Assembly (NCBI RefSeq): GCF_918378365.1
Contig: NZ_OU912926.1
Location: 2,790,001-2,854,000, forward strand
Direction: 5' to 3'
Length of the DNA: 64,000 bases
Origin: Candidatus Nitrotoga arctica
Lineage (GTDB): Bacteria > Pseudomonadota > Gammaproteobacteria > Burkholderiales > Gallionellaceae
The translations under genes were made by a program, and so were the position numbers. The number at the start of each line of letters is the position of its first letter. Position 1 is the stretch's first letter. A model generated the notes under the pieces. That model was not told the DNA's origin and did not search any database. It saw only the letters and a program-made list of their open reading frames with translations. Of the stretch, positions 1-8,574 are shown piece by piece.

Positions 1-359
1 AGCATATTCGCCACCACCTTGGCCGTAATCGCCACGCGCGCGGAACGCGGACGCCGATCCTGCCGGGCATAGCCAAAATAGGGTAGCGCGGCGATGATAC
101 GTCCAGCGGAAGCGCGTTTAAGCGCATCCACCATTACCAGCACTTCCATCAAATTATCGTTGGTTGGGGCACATGTTGATTGCAGGACGAATACGTCTTT
201 GCCGCGCACGTTGTCGAGAATTTCTATCATCACCTCGCCGTCTGAAAAACGGCCAACGGTGGCTTGCCCAAGTTGAATATTAAGGTGCTGCGCTACATAT
301 TGTGCAAGCTTAGGATTGGCATTGCCGGTGAACACCATCAAGCTGTCGTTGGACACCAT
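1..359 (-). CDS. prs: Ribose-phosphate pyrophosphokinase, N-terminal part (partial)
   Basis: This is the first ~119 codons of PRPP synthase; the gene continues beyond the left edge of the window. The enzyme makes 5-phosphoribosyl-1-diphosphate from ribose-5-phosphate and ATP for nucleotide, His and Trp synthesis in the cytoplasm. The translation opens [20 protein letters not shown] and contains GRFSDGEV, then [24 protein letters not shown] text and [12 protein letters not shown], which are the conserved N-terminal and ATP-binding segments of bacterial Prs. It is the last gene of the tRNA-Gln/ispE/lolB group on the same strand, a common betaproteobacterial order. The start is the ATG read from 359 down to 357. 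Confidence 0.96.
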   Translation of the reverse strand, partial: MVSNDSLMVFTGNANPKLAQYVAQHLNIQLGQATVGRFSDGEVMIEILDNVRGKDVFVLQSTCAPTNDNLMEVLVMVDALKRASAGRIIAALPYFGYARQDRRPRSARVAITAKVVANM

Positions 360-415
360 GCTCCCCTTAAATAAAAACGGGCGCAAGCGCCCCAAACGAA
401 CAACATCCTACAAAC

Positions 416-490
416 TGGCTGGGGAGGTAGGGATCGAACCTACGAATGCCGGAATCAAAATCCGGTGCCTTACCACTTGGCGACTCCCCA
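416..490 (-). tRNA. tRNA-Gln (anticodon TTG)
   Basis: The minus strand folds as a full cloverleaf. The acceptor arm TGGGGAG pairs with CTCCCCA, followed by discriminator G and an encoded CCA. The anticodon stem CCGGA/TCCGG encloses the loop TTTTGAT with anticodon TTG. The T arm contains GGTTCGATCC. It sits between ispE and prs, so it is probably co-transcribed with them and processed from the message. Confidence 0.97.
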
Positions 491-503
491 ATAATCTTGC
501 ATT

Positions 504-1370
504 TCACATTACGGTAAAATCCCGAAGTGGATGCTGCGCCAAACCGCGCGCTACAATACCGCGCATATCTGACGGCAAATGTTCTATCACTGCTTGCGCC
601 TGTGCCTCGGTAACAAATTCAGCAAACACACAAGCACCAGAACCACTCATCCGAGCTTGCGCAAATTGCTCAAGCCAAACAATATGCCGTGCCACTTCCG
701 GATATAAACTACATACCACCGACTGTAGATCGTTGTGGGGTAGCCGTAGCGGAAGGCCGCGAATTCTGAGGGAAATCGCATCCCGTGTCAATTCCAAGTT
801 CGCAAAATCCAAGTGTGCGAATACCTTTGCCGTAGCGACACGCACTGGCGGGAACAACACCACATACCAAGCATCCGGCACATCGTAGGCCTGTAACTGC
901 TCGCCTATGCCTTCTGCATAAGCATTTTTACCAAACACAAATACCGGTACGTCCGCACCCAGAGACAGGCCTATCTCCATCAACCGTTCGCGCGACAGCC
1001 CCAGGTTCCATAGGTTATTCAGCGCAAGGAGTGTCGTGGCTGCATCCGAACTACCGCCACCCAAACCTCCGCCCATAGGGATACGTTTCTCCAAAGTTAT
1101 ATCCACACCCAACCTGCAACCGCATACCTTTTGTAGCAGACGTGCGGCGCGTACGCACAAGTCCTGTTCCTGGGGCACACCATCAAGTGCACTGATGCGG
1201 CGCACCACACCATTCTTGCGTAGCGAGAAATGCAACATGTCACTAAAATCAATGAAACGAAACAGAGTTTGCAGCAGATGATAGCCATCCATCCTGCGCC
1301 CGACCACATGCAAAAAAAGGTTAAGCTTGGCGGGTGCTGGCAGGGTTAAAGTTTTTGTTATATTTCCCAT
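504..1370 (-). CDS. ispE: 4-diphosphocytidyl-2-C-methyl-D-erythritol kinase
   Basis: GHMP-family kinase of the non-mevalonate (MEP) isoprenoid pathway. It phosphorylates CDP-methylerythritol on the 2-hydroxyl. The 288-residue length is normal. Visible motifs are the N-terminal PAPAKLNLFL (Lys15), the glycine-rich ATP loop PMGGGLGGGSSDA at residues 98-110, and LGADVPVF with the catalytic-type Asp140. The C-terminal ARMSGSGACVFAEF motif is also typical. Its start overlaps the end of lolB by 13 bp, which indicates translational coupling. The tRNA-Gln and prs follow downstream. Confidence 0.97.
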   Translation of the reverse strand: MGNITKTLTLPAPAKLNLFLHVVGRRMDGYHLLQTLFRFIDFSDMLHFSLRKNGVVRRISALDGVPQEQDLCVRAARLLQKVCGCRLGVDITLEKRIPMGGGLGGGSSDAATTLLALNNLWNLGLSRERLMEIGLSLGADVPVFVFGKNAYAEGIGEQLQAYDVPDAWYVVLFPPVRVATAKVFAHLDFANLELTRDAISLRIRGLPLRLPHNDLQSVVCSLYPEVARHIVWLEQFAQARMSGSGACVFAEFVTEAQAQAVIEHLPSDMRGIVARGLAQHPLRDFTVM

Positions 1371-1921
1371 TCATCGATCAGCAATTGGATTTCCAGTCCA
1401 TCACGCTGCAAGGCAAGACGTAACGGCAAACTGTCAGGTGTTTGCGCTGCATAGCGGGTATAGCGTATCACCCAGCCATCCTGGCTTAGCAGTATCACCT
1501 GTCCGTTAGCATCATGCTCAATATCAAATACACTCTTCGGCGCTGGCAACGCCAACACCCAATAACGCAAGCCAGACAACGGCAAACGCCAGCCCAGCAC
1601 TTGCTGAGTTAATTCATCGACGTCTTGTGCCTCGTAATGCTTAAACGGCATATCCAGCACTGCACCCTTTATATCGCTACGAATGCGAGCCACAGTCTGC
1701 CCCAACGGGGCAAGCAGCAGGATTTCATCTGCCTCGGCATGATGCATCCAGCGCACTCCAGATGATGATCGCACTCCGTCATGCTTTACGGCAATCCGTC
1801 CAGACAGTACAAAAGGCACATTTTCCGATTGCATGGGCCGCGTAACGGACTGGGATACGGGCGGTACACTTGCACATCCCCCCAACAACAAGAGACACAG
1901 TAAAAATAATCGATGTATCAA
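1358..1921 (-). CDS. lolB: Outer-membrane lipoprotein LolB
   Basis: Receives lipoproteins from the periplasmic carrier LolA and inserts them in the outer membrane. The 187-residue product starts with a hydrophobic signal and a lipobox L-G-G-C, so the mature N terminus would be lipidated Cys16. The body has LolB-like text such as FVLSGRIAVKHDG and LLLAPLGQTVARI. It overlaps the TPR gene upstream by 4 bp (ATGA type) and ispE downstream by 13 bp, so all three are translated from one message. LolB next to IspE is a recurrent proteobacterial arrangement. Confidence 0.93.
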   Translation of the reverse strand: MIHRLFLLCLLLLGGCASVPPVSQSVTRPMQSENVPFVLSGRIAVKHDGVRSSSGVRWMHHAEADEILLLAPLGQTVARIRSDIKGAVLDMPFKHYEAQDVDELTQQVLGWRLPLSGLRYWVLALPAPKSVFDIEHDANGQVILLSQDGWVIRYTRYAAQTPDSLPLRLALQRDGLEIQLLIDEWEI

Positions 1922-3627
1922 GGCGTAAATTTCTTAATGACCACCTGCAACACTGTACTATCAGGATGAGCCTTTAGTGCATCGCTCCACATTTTTTTTG
2001 CTTGCTCCTTTTCACCCTGCGCCCACAGCACTTCCCCAAGATGCGCAGCAATTTCCGGATCTGGGTTGGCAGCATAGGCGCGGCGCAGGAACTCCAAACT
2101 CTTGGGCAAATTGCCCAAGCGGTAATACCCGAAACCCATGCTGTCAAGGATGCCGATGTCATCCGGGGCAAGCTGGTATGCCTTCTCCACCAGTTTCATC
2201 GCCTCGGGTACGCGCTCATTGCGCTCCAGCAAACCATAGCCCAGCGCGTTATAAGCTTGTGCATAACCAGGCTCAATCTCAATTAATTTTCGCATCATCT
2301 GCTCAAATGCATCATATTTTCCAGCCTTATCCGCTAGCATCGCCGCCTCATACATCAGGTCGGGTTGGTTGGGTAATTTTTCCAACCCTAGCATTAGTAC
2401 CTGATAGGCCGCTTCAAATTGCTGCGCATCGCGTAAAATCTGTACCTCAACCATAACCAGTTGTATCCGCTGCTGATTATTCTTCGCAATGGTCTTGTGC
2501 AAGAGCTGTCGCGCCTCATCCAGCTTACCCAATTTATTGGTCAGGAAAGCCATGCGTAAACGCGAGGAGAAGTTATATTCCCCCTCTTTTACTTTGCTGT
2601 AGTTCTGCATGGCCGCTTCATCATGCTTCTTTGCTTCACTCAACTGGCCAAGGTAGTAATACACTACGTTCTCATCTTTCTTTCGATTAGTGAGAGCCTG
2701 CTGCAACTCTTTCTCGCCACGATCCAGCTCACCCATATCTAACGATAACAATCCCACAGCAAACGCCAGATCGGCGTTGTCTGGATATGCGTTAAGCAGC
2801 CGCTGAAATTCAGCGCGCGCCTCTGGATTCTGCTTCTGTTCCATCAGCGCGCGTGCATAAAACAGGCGCACCTCTTTGGTGTCAGGATAAGACTCAAGAT
2901 ATTTTTTCAGCAAAGCCAATGCCTGCTGTGGCGCCACACCCTGTAGCAATTGGGCGTTGAGTAGCACGGCACTATCCCATTCCGGGCGCAAGGCATATGC
3001 CTGTTGGGCTTCTTCCAAGGCTAACTCGTGTTTACCTGCGGCTTCTGCTACTTGTGCCAGCGCCCAACGCGCCTCCGCCACGCGCGGATAAGGTAGCGTC
3101 AGTTCACGAAGCAAATCAAATGCGGCACTTTTATCGGGATAACTCGCGATCATTGGGGAAATCCGCATAAAAATACTTCCGACATTCTCCGTCGCTGCCG
3201 CTAAAAGACTCACGAGATGCGGGCGTGCCTCATCCAACTTACCGCCGCTGATCAGCAAAGTGACCAGAGCCTGTTTCGCCAACGGTGAATCTGGTTCTAT
3301 TGCCAGCCACAGATTGAATGCTGACATCGCTTTGTCCATTTGGCGCGTCTCAAAAGCCAAATGTGCAGCATAGCGTGCCAAGCGCGGATCACGTGTGGAA
3401 TTAGCCAGATTTAGATAAAGCTGCGCAGCCAACTCAGGCTGGCCGCGCTGTAAGGCCATTTCACCCAGCAGATACTCATAGAGCACCTGCTCAGTCAATT
3501 CCTGCTTAGGCAACTCCGCTTGCTTTTCAACTTCAAATCCCGGCTTCTCCGTGTCCTGCTGCGACGCGTGCGCGCAAGAAACCAACAACAATGCAAAAAT
3601 AATTGTGCAACGTTTTAAATTCGTCAT
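1918..3627 (-). CDS. TPR-repeat envelope protein
   Basis: A 569-residue protein made almost entirely of tetratricopeptide repeats, for example LAQVAEAAGKHELALEEAQQ and YNALGYGLLERNERVPEAMK. The N terminus is a signal sequence with a plausible lipobox (L-V-S-C at 15-18), so it may be a lipoprotein or a periplasmic protein. TPR arrays mediate protein contacts. The partner is unknown. It is the first gene of the TPR-lolB-ispE-tRNA-prs set, so a role near outer-membrane assembly is a reasonable guess from context only. The start is the ATG just upstream of MTNLKRC. Confidence 0.88.
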   Translation of the reverse strand: MTNLKRCTIIFALLLVSCAHASQQDTEKPGFEVEKQAELPKQELTEQVLYEYLLGEMALQRGQPELAAQLYLNLANSTRDPRLARYAAHLAFETRQMDKAMSAFNLWLAIEPDSPLAKQALVTLLISGGKLDEARPHLVSLLAAATENVGSIFMRISPMIASYPDKSAAFDLLRELTLPYPRVAEARWALAQVAEAAGKHELALEEAQQAYALRPEWDSAVLLNAQLLQGVAPQQALALLKKYLESYPDTKEVRLFYARALMEQKQNPEARAEFQRLLNAYPDNADLAFAVGLLSLDMGELDRGEKELQQALTNRKKDENVVYYYLGQLSEAKKHDEAAMQNYSKVKEGEYNFSSRLRMAFLTNKLGKLDEARQLLHKTIAKNNQQRIQLVMVEVQILRDAQQFEAAYQVLMLGLEKLPNQPDLMYEAAMLADKAGKYDAFEQMMRKLIEIEPGYAQAYNALGYGLLERNERVPEAMKLVEKAYQLAPDDIGILDSMGFGYYRLGNLPKSLEFLRRAYAANPDPEIAAHLGEVLWAQGEKEQAKKMWSDALKAHPDSTVLQVVIKKFTP

Positions 3628-3924
3628 ATTTAATATGTAGGTATTTTAAAAAATAAAAAATTCATGGGGTCGTAATATGCTCTCTGATTGAGCCTTCGTC
3701 ACTATGAATTGCGTCAAAGTGGAGGGTATCGCAGATTCGAAGAACGTCCAAATGCATCGCTACGGGTCTTTCCGCGTTTTATATCCTTGTTTTATATAAT
3801 CGAACCATACATTTCTTTGAAACATCCCTCATTTTGTTGCCAGACATAATTGAATTATTTCATTTTGATGTATAACGACATATTAGGTTATATTTACCTT
3901 CCCATACAATCTGCATCCGCACTA
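3628..3924. other. Divergent intergenic region
   Basis: An A+T-rich gap between the minus-strand TPR operon and the plus-strand ABC genes, so it must hold promoters for both. A perfect TATAAT lies at 3795-3800 within TTTATATAAT, but no convincing -35 box is spaced correctly. No RNA gene or repeat was seen. Alternative ABC starts (TTG 3850, ATG 3868) fall inside this stretch. Confidence 0.4.
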
Positions 3925-4863
3925 ATGTCAGTCATTGCACCAATCACCCTATCTGCACGCAACCTGATTCGCCGCTTCGGTCAACGCGAGGTCATCCATG
4001 GCGTATCGTTAGAGCTTCGGCATGGCGAAGTGCTTGGCCTGCTTGGACACAATGGAGCCGGCAAAAGTACAACGTTACAAATGCTGACCGGCGCACTTTT
4101 GCCGCATTCGGGGGAAATTGAAATATGCGGCTTCGATCTAACACGCCAGCCTCAGAAAGCTAAAGCACAAACCGGATTCTTGCCAGAAACGCCACCTTTA
4201 TACCGTGAAATGAGCGTAAATGATTTCCTTATATTCGCCGCCAAGCTGCATCGTATACCTCGTGCACAGATTGCGGATGCTTTGACCGAAACCAAGCGTC
4301 GTTGCGGTTTACAGGACAGTGGAAAAAAAATCATCGGGACACTTTCCAAAGGCTATCAGCAACGTATCGGCATTGCGCAAGCAATCATCCATCAACCAGC
4401 AGTAATCATTCTCGACGAGCCCACTGTTGGCCTTGACCCATCTCAGATCCGCGGCATCCGCACATTGATCCGCGAATTGGGGAATATGCACAGCGTTATC
4501 CTTTCTACTCATCTGCTGGGCGAAGTGGAAAGTATTTGTGACCGCGTCGAAATTATGCATCACGGTCGCCTAATTTACGGTGACAGCAGCACAAAAATGC
4601 AGCAATACGGCAGTCAATCAGGCTTCATCGTCACCCTGTTAGCGCCGCCTGCACTTTCCGAATTGGAAGCCCTCACCGACGTACAGCAAATAGACCCGCT
4701 TTCCACCACACAGTTCCGCATTCTGCATGCCGCTAACACAAACCCAAGCGCTGCGCTGCTCGCGCTCGCCGCGCAACATGGCTGGCAAGCGGAGCAACTC
4801 GTTCCGCTGCGAACGCGGCTGGAAGATGTATTTATGCAAATCACTCAAGACGAAAAATTATGA
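3925..4863 (+). CDS. ABC transporter ATP-binding protein (Gld/Nos/CcmA type)
   Basis: The ATPase of a three-gene ABC-2 type exporter. Walker A GHNGAGKST is at residues 41-49, the signature LSKGYQQRI at ~140-148, and Walker B VIILDEP at 160-166, followed by the D-loop and the switch His in ILSTHLLGEV. A ~100-residue C-terminal tail follows. The chosen start (MSVIAPITLS) lies next to conserved sequence. ATG 3868 or TTG 3850 would add a hydrophobic leader with no clear Shine-Dalgarno site, so the start is uncertain. The stop overlaps the permease start by 4 bp. Confidence 0.9.
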   Translation: MSVIAPITLSARNLIRRFGQREVIHGVSLELRHGEVLGLLGHNGAGKSTTLQMLTGALLPHSGEIEICGFDLTRQPQKAKAQTGFLPETPPLYREMSVNDFLIFAAKLHRIPRAQIADALTETKRRCGLQDSGKKIIGTLSKGYQQRIGIAQAIIHQPAVIILDEPTVGLDPSQIRGIRTLIRELGNMHSVILSTHLLGEVESICDRVEIMHHGRLIYGDSSTKMQQYGSQSGFIVTLLAPPALSELEALTDVQQIDPLSTTQFRILHAANTNPSAALLALAAQHGWQAEQLVPLRTRLEDVFMQITQDEKL

Positions 4864-5603
4864 TTCTAACCATTGCGTTCAAGGAATTCCGCAGCCTGTT
4901 CGCCATTCCTTCGACCTGGCTGATTTTGGGCGCTCTGCAATTTATCTTTGCCTGGTTTTTCCTGGCACGGCTGGATGCCTTTTTACAAGTACAGTCGCAA
5001 CTGGCGCAGCTTGCCAACGCGCCCGGCGCCACATTAGCCGTGGCGGCTCCATTACTCGGTACCGTCGCGCTGATTTTGATGATGCTGATACCAATCTTTA
5101 CCATGCGCTTGATCGCCGAAGAACGACGCAACCAAACCCTGACGCTATTAATGAGCGCACCGGTTTCTGATATTCACATTGTGGTAGGGAAGTTCATCGG
5201 TCTAATGTTATTTTTATTACTCATCATCACCAGTTGTCTGTTGATGGTGCTAGCTCTGGCCGCAGGCACGCAACTAGACACAGGGCTTCTTTTCACCAAT
5301 GCGCTGGGACTTATACTGCTTGCCGCCAGCTACACAGCATTGGGACTGTATATTTCCTCGCTCACCGCACAACCAGTGGTAGCCGCCATCGGTGCATTGG
5401 CCATATTTTTCGGTCTGTGGCTGGTGGAAGTTAGTGCGGTGGATAATGACAAGAGTTGGCGCGCGCTCGCGCCCACCAGCCATTTTCAAAGCTTCAATAT
5501 TGGCCTGTTAAATAGTACAGATCTAATGTTCTTCCTGCTGTTTTGTATCACCTTTCTGTTGCTAACGATACGCCGACTGCATAACAACCGCATTTATAGC
5601 TAA
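4860..5603 (+). CDS. ABC-2 type permease, GldF-like
   Basis: A 247-residue integral membrane protein with about six hydrophobic helices. It includes STWLILGALQFIFAWFF near the N terminus and DLMFFLLFCITFLLLT near the C terminus. The cytoplasmic segment RLIAEERRNQTLTLLMSAPV is characteristic of ABC-2 permeases of the Gld/Nos group. It overlaps the ATPase gene by 4 bp and is followed 12 bp later by a GldG-like gene, so the three are one operon. The substrate is not readable from sequence. Confidence 0.88.
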   Translation: MILTIAFKEFRSLFAIPSTWLILGALQFIFAWFFLARLDAFLQVQSQLAQLANAPGATLAVAAPLLGTVALILMMLIPIFTMRLIAEERRNQTLTLLMSAPVSDIHIVVGKFIGLMLFLLLIITSCLLMVLALAAGTQLDTGLLFTNALGLILLAASYTALGLYISSLTAQPVVAAIGALAIFFGLWLVEVSAVDNDKSWRALAPTSHFQSFNIGLLNSTDLMFFLLFCITFLLLTIRRLHNNRIYS

Positions 5604-5615
5604 CAGCCTTCCAGT

Positions 5616-6956
5616 ATGAAATTCCCACAACTCAATCTGCTAATTAAAAACCTTGCCTTCACCGCACTGCTGCTCGCCGCTATCGTCACGTTGTATCAAC
5701 TCGCTGCACGCCACCCCGCACAATGGGATATGACTCAAAATGCCAGCAATAGTTTGGCAGATAACAGTGTCAATGTACTGAAGCAGCTACAAGGTGAAAT
5801 AAAACTAACCATGTATGTAACCGGGCAGGATGCCAACTTAGGCGATATGCACAGGCTGACCCGTGATTTTATCGCCCTCTATCAGCGCTATAAACCCGAT
5901 ATTTCGCTTACCTTTATTGACCCGGTGAAGCAACCGGAGGAAGCGCGCAAGGTCAATATTCGTGTCAATGGCGAAATGCTGGTGGAATATGGCGGCAAGC
6001 GCGAGCATCTCACTATGTTGAACGAACAAGCGCTTACCAGCGTGTTATTACGCATGGCCCACACAAAAAATCAACTACTTATGTATCTTGATGGGCATGG
6101 AGAACGCAATCTGGAAGGCATCGCAAATCACGATCTCGGCGAATTTGGCAAGCGGCTGCAACAAAATGGCTTTCGCCTTAACAGCCTAAATTTAACGCTA
6201 GCACAGGACGTACCCAATAATGCCAGCATGTTGATCATTACTCAGCCGCAAATCGACCTGTTGCAGGGCGAAATAGATAAACTGCTACGCTATATCGCCA
6301 ACGGCGGTAACCTGCTGTGGCTAGTAGATGCCGAGCCATTGCGTGGATTGGAGCGTCTGACTGAAAAACTGGACATCATTCTCACGCCTGGCATCGTTGT
6401 TGATCCAGCAGCAGAAGAAATGAATATTCCTTCGACCTGGGCGCTGGGCGCGGGCTACCCGCCGCACGCCATCACGCAAAATTTCAACTTGACCACGGTC
6501 TTCCCCTTTGCCCGTGCCATTGACTGGGAGGAAAATGCTGCATGGCAGCACACCACGCTGGTAGAGGCCGCGCCACGTGGCTGGGTTAGCCGCGACACAC
6601 CGCAAGGTAAATCACACTTCAACAAAATCCGTGACATCCCCGGCCCCGTGACCATCGCGCTCGCCCTGCAACGCAACATAAACGATCGTGAACAACGCAT
6701 TGTTATCGTCGGAAGCGGCTCGTTTCTTGCCAACGCCTATTCCGGCAACGGCGGCAATCTAGATCTCGGCGTCAACATGACGAACTGGCTAGGCAACGAA
6801 GAAAAACTCATTACTACTCAACCCCGCACAGTGAAAGATGGTGCGATTACCTTGAGCAAAATCAATCTGACCATAATCAGTAGCAGCTTCCTGATTGCCC
6901 TGCCTACGCTGTTAATGCTGGCGGGCGCTATGCTGTGGTGGCGCAGAAGAAATTAA
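5616..6956 (+). CDS. GldG-like ABC transporter auxiliary protein
   Basis: A 446-residue protein with an N-terminal membrane helix (about residues 13-30), a large soluble domain, and a C-terminal helix ending in the positive tail WWRRRN. The soluble part contains AQWDMTQNASNSLADNSVNVL near its start and LYLDGHGERN-like text (LMYLDGHGER) around residue 155, which are typical of the GldG / ABC_transp_aux family. It follows the ATPase and permease and is probably the periplasmic-facing subunit. The DUF4340 gene that often follows in proteobacteria is absent here. Confidence 0.85.
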   Translation: MKFPQLNLLIKNLAFTALLLAAIVTLYQLAARHPAQWDMTQNASNSLADNSVNVLKQLQGEIKLTMYVTGQDANLGDMHRLTRDFIALYQRYKPDISLTFIDPVKQPEEARKVNIRVNGEMLVEYGGKREHLTMLNEQALTSVLLRMAHTKNQLLMYLDGHGERNLEGIANHDLGEFGKRLQQNGFRLNSLNLTLAQDVPNNASMLIITQPQIDLLQGEIDKLLRYIANGGNLLWLVDAEPLRGLERLTEKLDIILTPGIVVDPAAEEMNIPSTWALGAGYPPHAITQNFNLTTVFPFARAIDWEENAAWQHTTLVEAAPRGWVSRDTPQGKSHFNKIRDIPGPVTIALALQRNINDREQRIVIVGSGSFLANAYSGNGGNLDLGVNMTNWLGNEEKLITTQPRTVKDGAITLSKINLTIISSSFLIALPTLLMLAGAMLWWRRRN

Positions 6957-6961
6957 ACTGG

Positions 6962-6985
6962 CTCTCTTCCCGCAAGTGAAGAGAG
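6962..6985 (+). terminator. Hairpin after the GldG-like gene
   Basis: A perfect 8-bp inverted repeat CTCTCTTC / GAAGAGAG with an 8-nt loop begins 6 bp after the GldG-like stop codon. It is not followed by a good U-run, so it may be an RNA-stabilising or Rho-associated 3' structure rather than a classic intrinsic terminator. Confidence 0.5.
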
Positions 6986-7021
6986 ATTGATATGTTCATA
7001 GGCTGAGTACTAGTGAAATGG

Positions 7022-7075
7022 AATTATTTGATAACCAGCCGAGGCTGGTAAAGTATGATTTTTTATCAAATAATT
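7022..7075. repeat. Nested inverted repeat
   Basis: A perfect 13-bp inverted repeat (AATTATTTGATAA at 7022-7034, TTATCAAATAATT at 7063-7075) encloses a second hairpin, CCAGC-CGAG-GCTGG at 7035-7048. The inner stem is followed by a run of six T (7059-7064), so the inner part could act as a plus-strand terminator. The whole structure could form a cruciform. It lies between the ABC operon and a small lipoprotein gene. Confidence 0.75.
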
Positions 7076-7133
7076 AGCAGCTAACTTGCCTTTACTTAAT
7101 TTGATGTAACTATTTTGAAACCGCATTTTCCCA

Positions 7134-7331
7134 ATGCCTCCCATGCGTGTCTGCCTTCTATATACCCTAATTTGCATTCTCTGTAACGGCTGCGCGGTGG
7201 TTGCTGTCGCTGATGCTGCGGTTACCGTGGTTGCAACAACCGTTAAGGTCGGCGCCGCGGTGGTTAGTACAACTGTCGATGTTGCAGCGGCAGGCGTGAA
7301 AGCAGTTGCTGGAAGTTCTGACAAAAAATAA
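7134..7331 (+). CDS. Very small lipoprotein (NF038104-like)
   Basis: A 65-residue product. A short signal with the lipobox-like L-C-N-G-C region is followed by a mature part of about 47 residues rich in Val, Ala and Thr, with TTVKVGAAVVSTTVDVAA. Short lipoproteins with this Val/Ala/Thr pattern recur in Gram-negative genomes (I recall the NCBI family NF038104; from memory, not checked). The function is unknown. A second Met at 7143 could be the true start, since no clear ribosome-binding site distinguishes the two. It is flanked on both sides by inverted repeats. Confidence 0.65.
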   Translation: MPPMRVCLLYTLICILCNGCAVVAVADAAVTVVATTVKVGAAVVSTTVDVAAAGVKAVAGSSDKK

Positions 7332-7475
7332 GGCGACAAGGGCAATACCTTTCCTTGTTCGAAGGCCAATAGGCCGACTTATTTAAACTCTCACTTTTAG
7401 CCTAAGTTTGTGATCGACCGATAACAATTTTATAATTAATATAATGATTTATTCCAAAAAATTTGTACTGGTTTA

Positions 7476-7502
7476 TAAGTACTAGCTTTTAAGTACTAGC
7501 TT
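7476..7502. repeat. Short tandem direct repeat upstream of mutM
   Basis: Two copies of TAAGTACTAGCTT at 7476-7488 and 7490-7502, a 14-bp period, ending about 30 bp before the mutM start codon. Each copy contains the palindrome AGTACT. They could be a tandem operator or a chance A+T-rich duplication. Confidence 0.55.
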
Positions 7503-7533
7503 AAAAAAATGACAATCCACAGAGAAAAATCTT

Positions 7534-8349
7534 ATGCCTGAGTTACCCGAGGTCGAAACTACCCTGCGCGGACTTGAACCGCATTTGGTCGGTCAACCTA
7601 TCGCGGACGTAGTCATTCGCACCTCTCATCTGCGCTGGGCTATCCCGACGCAATTAGCCACTATCTTGCCTGGTCAGATCATTCACGCGCTGCATCGCCG
7701 TGCCAAATATTTGTTAATCAAATGCGACAGCGGCACGCTCATCCTCCACCTCGGCATGTCCGGCAGCTTGCGCATTTTGTCTGCGGACATAGCAGCAGAA
7801 AAGCACGATCATTTCGATTTAAAACTGGCAAATGGAATGCTTATGCGGCTACGTGACCCGCGCCGTTTTGGTGCAGTGCTGTGGCATGAAGGCAACCCCG
7901 CACAGCATCCATTGTTATTGAAGCTTGGAGTGGAACCGCTGGAAAATGAATTTAATGCCGAGTATCTTTATCGTGCGATACGAAAACGCAATGCCGCAAT
8001 CAAGCTGGTCATCATGGATCATCATCTAGTAGTAGGTGTCGGCAACATCTACGCCAATGAAGCGCTATTCCGCGCGGGTATCCGCCCGCAACTACCCGCC
8101 GCAAAACTTAGTCGACCACGTTGCGCCCGATTGGTAAAAACGATACAAGAAACGTTGACGGAAGCTATTGCGCTCGGCGGCAGCAGCCTGCGCGACTTCG
8201 TAGACAGCAATGGCAATCCTGGCTGTTTCCAGCAGCACTACTGGGTGTATGGCCGTGCGACCGAGACTTGTCGTGCATGTAACACGACCATCAAACAGAT
8301 TCGGCAAGGACAGCGATCAAGTTTTTATTGTTTGCAGTGCCAAAAATAA
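7534..8349 (+). CDS. mutM: Formamidopyrimidine-DNA glycosylase
   Basis: Base-excision repair enzyme that removes 8-oxoguanine and formamidopyrimidines and has AP-lyase activity. The N terminus MPELPEVETT supplies the catalytic Pro1 and Glu2 after Met removal. The beta-hairpin Lys is in RRAKYLL (residue 58). The C-terminal zinc finger has Cys at 246, 249, 266 and 269 with the DNA-contacting Arg261. The 271-residue length is usual. It appears to be monocistronic, with an A+T-rich leader. Confidence 0.98.
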   Translation: MPELPEVETTLRGLEPHLVGQPIADVVIRTSHLRWAIPTQLATILPGQIIHALHRRAKYLLIKCDSGTLILHLGMSGSLRILSADIAAEKHDHFDLKLANGMLMRLRDPRRFGAVLWHEGNPAQHPLLLKLGVEPLENEFNAEYLYRAIRKRNAAIKLVIMDHHLVVGVGNIYANEALFRAGIRPQLPAAKLSRPRCARLVKTIQETLTEAIALGGSSLRDFVDSNGNPGCFQQHYWVYGRATETCRACNTTIKQIRQGQRSSFYCLQCQK

Positions 8350-8574
8350 TCAATACCTTCCCCTATCGCTCTGGTGCCGCTAAATTACGAAGCGAGATTT
8401 TTAAATCTTGCGCTTTTTTACACGCAATTGCGTACCAAAATTTCTATTTTTAATAAAATTTTTTAATAAAATCTTGGAAAAATTACCTGCACCAGAGTAT
8501 TTTATTCAGACAGTGCTATCAGCTGGTGGTATGGTTGCTAATATCGCTATATATACGACACAGGAGGAAACATC

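Noticed and set aside
3868..3924. Longer N terminus for the ABC ATPase from ATG 3868 or TTG 3850
   Set aside because: It would add residues atypical for the family and has no SD. The 3925 start is preferred but not proven.
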